DNA from: Cerrena zonata
Lineage: Eukaryota > Basidiomycota > Agaricomycetes > Polyporales > Cerrenaceae
Direction: 5' to 3'
Length of the DNA: 64,000 nt
NCBI GenBank assembly: GCA_038087015.1
Contig: JASBNA010000007.1
Coordinates: 930,001 to 994,000, forward strand
Made by a program: the position numbers and the translations under genes. Positions 57,501 to 64,000 of this stretch are shown here, piece after piece (positions within the stretch are counted from its first letter, which is position 1; every line of letters begins with the position of its first letter). Below the pieces are notes generated by a model, which had not been told where the DNA came from, searched no databases, and saw only the letters and a program-made list of their open reading frames with translations.

Positions 57501-57885
57501 GCCTGCTAAACCTGTGAGAACTCAACAGCCACTTCCTGTCACTTCTGGTATAGATCAACAAGCCCCGACACTATCGGTTCAAAAGACTGTAGTCCCGCCG
57601 CCCATCATTGAGGACAAGATGGAGATTTCGTCGGAGCCACCATCGGCGGACCCGAGTGCTGGTCCTTCCCGTCCACCATCTATTCCTCAGAAACGTCAAA
57701 TGACAGACGATGATAATAGCCTGGGACAGGCATCGGCAGATGCAGAGAGGAACCGACCAAAAACAATGCCACCGAAGAAACGTAAGAAGAGAGCGCAAGA
57801 AGACATTCTTTTCATCAAAAAGGTATTTTTCTCTCGATATTCTCCTCCAAGGTACCTTCTCAACTTCTTTACATTACAGAAATGA
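51549..57885 (+). CDS. sen1: Sen1-type superfamily 1 RNA/DNA helicase
   Basis: A very large gene (about 1,900 residues, ten or more introns). The N-terminal half (MAPPADVIKKAKLKLQQFRD... through AFADATVTNFF) is the alpha-helical SEN1_N domain. A disordered Ser/Lys linker (about 54330-54790) follows, then the helicase. LNEPQAKAVLSSI is the Q-motif region. Walker A GPPGTGKT is split by an intron at about 55660-55711. APSNAAIDEI is motif Ia, VVIDEAAQA motif II, and GDPQQLPPT motif III, also interrupted by an intron. QYRMHPEI is motif IV, VDGFQGQEKEVIILS motif V and RMNVALTRAKSSLFVLGH motif VI. A basic tail (PPKKRKKRAQED) gives a probable nuclear signal before TGA 57883-57885. Sen1 unwinds RNA-DNA hybrids and terminates Pol II transcription of short non-coding RNAs. 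The ATG at 51549 is preferred over an upstream in-frame one at 51528 by conservation of the start. Confidence 0.94.
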
Positions 57886-58070
57886 TTCACCTGTTATTCT
57901 ATATCCTGCTTTGTTCATCTCATGCTGTGGTTTATCTCGAGGACATCAACAGTAGATCTTGTTTTCATCGCTTTCACTCATACAGTTTACACAATCATAC
58001 ATAAGTTATTAACAACGTCACTGCATCTACCATATCCATATCCTATCTAGTGTTAATATTTTGTATAGTA
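57886..58070. other. Short convergent spacer between sen1 and ecm16
   Basis: The two stop codons are only 185 bases apart, so the 3' UTRs probably overlap. No obvious structure seen. Confidence 0.5.
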
Positions 58071-61000
58071 CTACTGCATACTAGAAGCCTTCACCGGAGG
58101 TAATTCCCATCCGTTGGGACCGAAGTGTGGGATTACCATCAACTCTCCCTCCTTATTTTTGACCGGTTTCGAAAAGGTGCACAGAGACTTGCCCAAAGTC
58201 GACAACCAAGCTGTATTCATAGTGGTAATACCTAGAGGATAATGCTCCTTCAGTCATCTGAAATGCTTCTACAAACCATCGAGACTTACCTTTGATGAAG
58301 ACTCGAGACGTACGTACAACCTCGAGGTAGATGACGACGTCAGGGGGAGGCATACCGATAAGAACCGATGATGGATGGATGTACACATCCTCTGCAATGC
58401 CCATAGCTTGATACGCCACACCTTTTGACGTAGTGAATTGATTTCCAGTTGCTGTTGGGGATATTTTGTCTTTCCGGATGGCAACTTGATCGATGAAACC
58501 AGCCGCGAGCAACTGTCTCAAGACTTTTAGCTGTGTGAGTGAGAAATGTCAGAAAGAAAAGAAGAGTCTTTTGTCGATTGGAAGAAATACCTGAAGTGCA
58601 CTCGGTGGTTGCAGATTGGCAACGAATCCCGAATTAGTGTCAGGGAAGTTCACTTGTACGATATTACTGATTTGTGCTCGTAACTTGTGTATTTCTTCCA
58701 TAGCCTTAAGCAGTAATGTTAAATGATGAAAACGGGTGACAGCCTGAATTCAGACCTTTGGTCGCACATAATGTTCGTTACAGAACGTGTGTCCGCCACC
58801 AGCATATTCATATGCGCCCACCACCGATAGGATTCGGAAAACATCACTGGAGTGGTTTCCTAAGGACGAATGCGTCTGAAATAGAAAGATCAAACACAGA
58901 AAGATCTTGTAAATGATTTAATGACTCACCATTTGTGATTGGAAGAAGGCTTTCCTGCGAAGCTTCCTTGCCTCCTTCGCCTTAACAGCATCACTTGTAA
59001 GAAGAGCTAAAGACTCGTCCTCTTCTTTGTTCTCCTCATCTTCCGCGTCCAATGCTTCTTCTCTGAGGAACGGATCTCCTACCGATAAAGCAGAAACAAT
59101 CGCAATCACATACGGTAGACAACCATGTTGCCGTCCGCTAATCAGCATCCTTGAATAGCGAGGAGATAACGGGAACAACGACATCGCTCTTCCGATATCA
59201 GTAATTTCACCATTACCGATGCCAGAAGATGATGACGAGACAGCCCCCAAATGCGTCAAGATGGTCTCGGCTTTTTGCAGATTGGTACGGTCAGGAGGTG
59301 TTGGGAATGGGAAGTTGATCACAGCATCTATGTGCATACTCTTCATCTGGAGTACTACACCTTCGATGGGCATACGAGTGATCTCGGGTTGAGAGAATTG
59401 CTCAAAGTAATTCTCAAACAGTGCAGATGAATAAAGTCTGTAGCAATGACCAGGTCCAGTTCGACCAGCACGACCAGCTCGCTGAGAAGCGGAAGCCTTA
59501 GAGACCCAGCTAACTTGGAAAGCTTGTATACCATTCGCAATGTCATACCGTCTCTGAGAGCAAAGGATCAGATGGAACTAATTAGTGAGTCGTTTCGAAA
59601 GGACTGACCTCCTTTGCACGTCCACAATCAACGACGTAGCGGATACCCGGAATTGTTAAGGATGTTTCTGCGACATTGGTGGCTACTACGACAAGTCGCG
59701 AGCCTGGAGGAGGTGGCTGGAACACACGCATCTGTTTGTCACTTGGTAACAATGCGTACAGAGGCACGATGTGCATAGGAGCTATTAGAGAGTTAGTTAC
59801 TCCGACAAGATAAAGCTCAGTTACACTTACTTTCACTCTCCTCAGTATCGATTCCCAAGCTCTTATTCTCATCCTCTTCGTCATCACTGTCGAGAGCCTC
59901 AGCGTCGACTTCGTCAGCCAGGTCGCCATCGACGTCCTAGTGCTAGTTCCGCCTGTTCTGCGAACTCCTAATTCGACATCTTCGGCCTCCACATCGGCTA
60001 TAAGATAGTTTAGCACACCAGAGGCAACTAAAAAGCTTCAAGCATACCTTGAGCTGGTGCAACAGTAGTAGTGACCTCATCATTGCTTTCCGCTTCACGA
60101 GCAATACGTCGTCTACGCTTCGCTTCCAATGCTTTAGCCCCATATTTAGCTTCCAACTTCCTACACACTCCAGTGATCTCATTTTGACCAGTTAGGAAAA
60201 TAAGGATACCACCCGGTGGGAGTCGAGCATGAATTTTGCTAGTTTTGCGGATTGCTTCAGAGACATAGTCGGACGGTGTTCGCCTGTTGAAGTGAACAGT
60301 GACAGGATGTTGCCTAGCCGGGACGTTGATGATGGGAGGTGGTGTTGGGAACAGAGTAGTGTTCTCGGCGAAATCGGAAACTCGAAGTGTAGCAGACATG
60401 ATGATAAGACGGAGAGGCTGCACGACAGAGAAGTGGTTATTTAGTTAAGAAAGATTCATGAACGAGATATCCGTACTTTAGCACCGTCTTTCTTCTCGAG
60501 CCACATCTGCTCTCGTAACTTGATAACTCGACTGAGTACACCAATGAGGATATCGGTGTTCATACTCCGCTCGTGAGCCTCATCTATAATGAGAACGGAG
60601 TATTTGGTGAGGAGGAAGTCAGTGGCCAGCTCTCTTAGCAGAACACCATCCGTCATGAACTTAATGGAGGTATCTGGTGAGACTGTAGCATCGTATCGGA
60701 TTTGGTACGACACTTTCGAGGATGTCAAAGAGAGTTCGTGCGCGATACGGGAAGCCATGGACATAGCAGCGACTCGACGAGGTTGAGTTACACCGATCAT
60801 TCCTGGATTTTCTGTTGAATCAAGTGTTAGTTAATGACGGGGAATAAGGTAAATGCATCGAAAAACATACCACTGCCAGAGGATCCGAAACCAGCTTCGT
60901 AGAGGAACTGAGGTACCTGAGTAGTCTTTCCACTACCTGTTTCACCACAGATGATCACAACGGGATGTAAGAGAATCGCTTCCATGATGGGTTGTTCCTC

Positions 61001-62464
61001 CGCAACGATAGGTAACAATAATCTAGCATCTTCCACTTCGACAGGTCGCTTGACTTCAACGACCTTGTGACTTGAGGAAGGTGTAGCTCCAGTTTCTTGA
61101 AGTTTCTTCGCAAAGGAGGTATCAGGTAAAGGCAAATCCGTACCAAGAGGTCCCCGCATTTCACCAGGCTTAGAGCTCGGGTCAAGTTTGCGTTTCTTGG
61201 CTGGAGGTGGGGCGACATCAAGAGATTCTGGGGAAGGAGCAGATGGGTCTGGAGGCGGTGCAATATAATCCTTTGCAACACTTAGTTGGTTCATCGCCCA
61301 AGCTTTGAATCCAAGACTCTTCTTGGGAGCAGGTTCAACGTCTTCGGAAATTACATCTTCGTCGTCCGATCCAGAATTACCAGAGTCGGATTCCTCCTCG
61401 TGACCATCGGAATCATGATCTGAATCTGAACTATCGAAGGAAGAGTCCGTATCATCTTCCACTTGTTGCTTTCCGTTCAATCTTCCACGAAGCGAAGGAA
61501 GTCTGAAAACGCCGTCAATATAGTGATAGAAATGCACGAAGTTCTGGGAATAAAGACCTTTGTACCCTTAGATTTCTTCACGACTGGCTTTACAGTCTGC
61601 CCATTCGCGTCACGTCTAAGAGCGGAACCAACTTCTGCTATTTTCTTGACAACGACCTCAGAAGTATCCGGAGCTGTAGAAAACCCAGAGTCTACGACGA
61701 TGATAGGTTTTGACCTGGTCTTCCCAAGCTCGTCGTCGGATAGGTCATCTTCCTTGTCGACTTGCATGCCTTCATCGAGGTCGAAGTCTTCATCACTATC
61801 ATCAACTGCGGCAGATGTATAGGTAGGTCCATTCTGTTTACGCTTCCGTTTCGAAGTTTGACCAGAGATAGTATGACGAACATCCTTGTCTTCCTGTTGG
61901 TCCAGAAGCTCTTTGTGGGTCTTGACCGAGCCCGAGCCGAGTGTGGAAGATGATTGTAGGTTTAATGCGCTTGGGACTTGCGCTTGAGTTTTTCTATAAG
62001 TTCAAGTAAGACGCATATTGTTTCAAGGATTGATGTGGCCTACGAAAGTTTATCAAACAGCTCAACCCGCTCCTCTTGTTTCAGTTTTTTCTCCTACAAG
62101 AATCCATGAGTAAATGGAAGCACATGAAAAATACTGTTAACGTACAATGTACTTCTCTAGCCGCTTCTTCTTTTTACCGGAGACTTTGCTTTCTTGTTGT
62201 GCAAGTAACTATAATGCAAACATAAACACTGGGTTGCAATAGGATTCAAAAGAAGGTGGACTGTACCTCTTGCTTCAACTTCTCCTTTCTGTCCAATTCC
62301 TTCTGTTCTTCAGACTTGGGAACTACAATCGAGGCATTCGGGTCATGAGACTCCTGGGGACCTAAGTCATCCACATCCTTGCGAGAACGTTTTCCTTTCT
62401 TTTTGTGTGAGCCAGCGACAGACTGACGAGCTTTTGCATTGAACCTCTCGCGAGTCCGGTTCAT
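58071..62464 (-). CDS. ecm16: DEAH-box RNA helicase Ecm16/Dhr1 (DHX37 orthologue)
   Basis: About sixteen exons, roughly 1,200 residues. The start ATG at 62464 gives [20 protein letters not shown] and a Lys-rich N-terminus. Acidic Ser/Asp stretches (about 61440-61330) follow. The helicase motifs are [20 protein letters not shown] (Walker A), [19 protein letters not shown] (Ia), [22 protein letters not shown] (DEAH), [13 protein letters not shown] (III), [13 protein letters not shown] (IV), [18 protein letters not shown] (V) and [20 protein letters not shown] (VI). Then the ratchet region [20 protein letters not shown] and the OB fold follow. The C-terminus reads [20 protein letters not shown] and ends PPVKASSMQ at TAG 58071-58073. 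Ecm16 releases the U3 snoRNA from pre-18S rRNA in the nucleolus and is activated by Utp14 in yeast. The insert with acidic Asp/Glu repeats near 59920-59850 is typical of the family. Confidence 0.94.
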
Positions 62465-64000
62465 ATTGAGTAGAAAGAGGAAATACAGGCTATTTGAAAT
62501 TGGTAGCGGCAATATTGTTAACTTTCAGAATTGAGGCGCTTATCATATCATATTAGGGCTTCGGAGAGGTGGTACCGCGTCTCTTGCATTCACTCTTCCT
62601 CCACCACCATGACGGCCTACATCCCAGAGGAGACTTGGCACATTTTTCAAATTCTCAATTAGACCCAGGTAGGGAAATACTCCCATTGGACCATCCTCTC
62701 GTCAATGTGTATACGACTGCTTGGATTCACATCTCGGAAAGGAAGCGAGAGCGAATTCGCAGCTTCTTGTTTTGCCCATGCAGATCCAACGAACTACGGC
62801 TGCTTTTGTGATGTAGGCTATGTGATGTTATTTCTCCCTCGATTTTTGCGTGGACTCCTCAAATGACCCAACACTTATTTCACGTCAATTGCAATATATG
62901 TGACCACTTAGATGCATCGCACTCGGATACCGATACGCAGGATTCAACTATATATCTTGACTCGTCAGCTTGGTATAGGTATTTTCCCAATTCCCTGTGC
63001 ACCACTTTACACTGTTATCTATGTCTAAGGAAGACAATATCTATCCATTACATGCTTCGTCACCATTTAGGCCAAAAACAACCCACTGTAGTGACGATGT
63101 CAGAGAAATATTCTTGTCTATTCCGTCGGGCTGGTGTTGCGAGAATCCTTCCCCATGACACATCGATTCCGAATGACAATGAATACTGTTTATGGTAGAC
63201 TATTTTGCTGCTGAGACTAGCTTTCCGGCGAGGCTGCTAGATTGGCCTGGTCGTATTGCACTTGTCTCCTCCCCTTCCACCTGTTGGACGCGGTTGAAAT
63301 CCCGGTGCTCCTCCTGACATAGTTTACATGAACTCCTGTTTGTATCGCAAGATTGGGCAAGTCTTGTACTCAACTTAGTTTCCATTGCCCGTGGTTTAGT
63401 GATCGTTAGAATCCAATTTCACCACGGAATAATATGCCCACTCTCCCAATCCATCATATAAAGCTAAGTTAATATTTGAATAGAATGGGGTTCCTTTATC
63501 TGACATCTGTGCAACAGCTTCCCCATTGCCCAGCACTCGAGATTCCCTATGTAATATATCTGCGCCATTTCCTCGAAGTCAAACAAGCCCGCCCGTGCCA
63601 TCTCCAAGAACACCTATTCTCTCTCTTATTCCAAGGTCTAGATCACCATACCACGTCAGTAATGCTTAGTGCGTATCTTGTGTAGCTTCGAGTAGAAAGT
63701 AGAAAGCGAACACTCGTAGGGTCGTTATAATTGCAATGAAGACGGGAACTATTCCGGATACTTGAGGCGGCCACTCTGGCTGTGGAGGAATAGACACCAG
63801 AGAGCGAGCCTCCACACAGAGCCACTCAGAAGGTGCAACGGAAAAGGATTGCAGACCACTTTATATGAGGTCGATATCAATCGGATTTACAAATCTCAGG
63901 AGACGATTGTCCTGTGGCTAGTGCTTATTCTTTCATGTCCCATTCATTCCTGTTCCATAGGATAGGCTCCGTGTATTTCGTTGTTACCCTGTAATCTCTT
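62465..64000. other. Terminal intergenic region, no gene supported
   Basis: About 1.5 kb upstream of ecm16. A short frame at 62610 starts MTAYIPEETWHIFQILN, which loosely resembles the start of an F-box protein but stops after 17 codons with no convincing continuation. The other frames are chance-length and without domains. Confidence 0.45.

Overview
The window is nuclear DNA of a filamentous basidiomycete, most likely an Agaricomycete. Genes are dense and broken by many short GT-AG introns of about 45-80 bases. Several families are typical of that class: a seven-helix DUF6534-type membrane protein, F-box proteins of 500-560 residues, a jacalin-fold lectin, a DUF2235 hydrolase, and small secreted proteins in tandem arrays. 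There is one nuclear tRNA-Leu with an intron. I see no CRISPR array, operon, intact transposon or organelle sequence.

Layout. 0.1-3 kb (minus): a universal-stress-domain protein with a long disordered N-terminus, then a small UBA-domain gene. 3.8-8.7 kb (minus): a tandem array of three secreted proteins whose motifs suggest an ADP-ribosyltransferase-like fold; a fourth copy lies at 17.9-19.0 kb (plus). 9.6 kb, 16.4 kb and 35.9 kb: three copies of a CX2C...CX2C family, the last a pseudogene. 10.5-13.2 kb: an M3 oligopeptidase. 14.0-15.7 kb: a Ste7/Fuz7-type MAP kinase kinase. 19.9 kb: an F-box gene, with a relic of its 3' end near 24.3 kb. 22 kb: a jacalin lectin. 25-26.8 kb: a DHH phosphoesterase. 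27.1-29.6 kb: a DUF2235 protein. 30.1 kb: tRNA-Leu(CAG). 30.3-33.75 kb: the APC2 cullin subunit of the anaphase-promoting complex, whose start codon overlaps that of a divergent alpha/beta hydrolase. 36.8-38.3 kb: an Hst2/SIRT2-type sirtuin. 38.7-42.9 kb: two tandem F-box paralogues, each with one frame break. 43.7-45.9 kb: a linker-histone-like (H15) winged-helix protein with Pro/Tyr/Gly-rich arms. 48.2-49.9 kb: the DUF6534 membrane protein. 50.3-51.3 kb: translin. 51.5-57.9 kb: Sen1 helicase. 58.1-62.5 kb: the Ecm16/Dhr1 (DHX37) ribosome-biogenesis helicase. The last 1.5 kb shows no convincing gene.

Functionally the window alternates conserved housekeeping or regulatory genes (APC2, Sen1, Ecm16, translin, sirtuin, MAPKK, oligopeptidase) with fast-evolving, duplicating accessory genes (secreted array, F-box, lectin, CX2C family). 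The accessory part carries most of the unusual signals: tandem duplication including promoters, nonsense-bearing and frameshifted paralogues, and a secreted family in which the usual catalytic glutamate of the ADP-ribosyltransferase fold seems to be replaced. Exon limits given here come from reading splice signals and frames by eye and are approximate.
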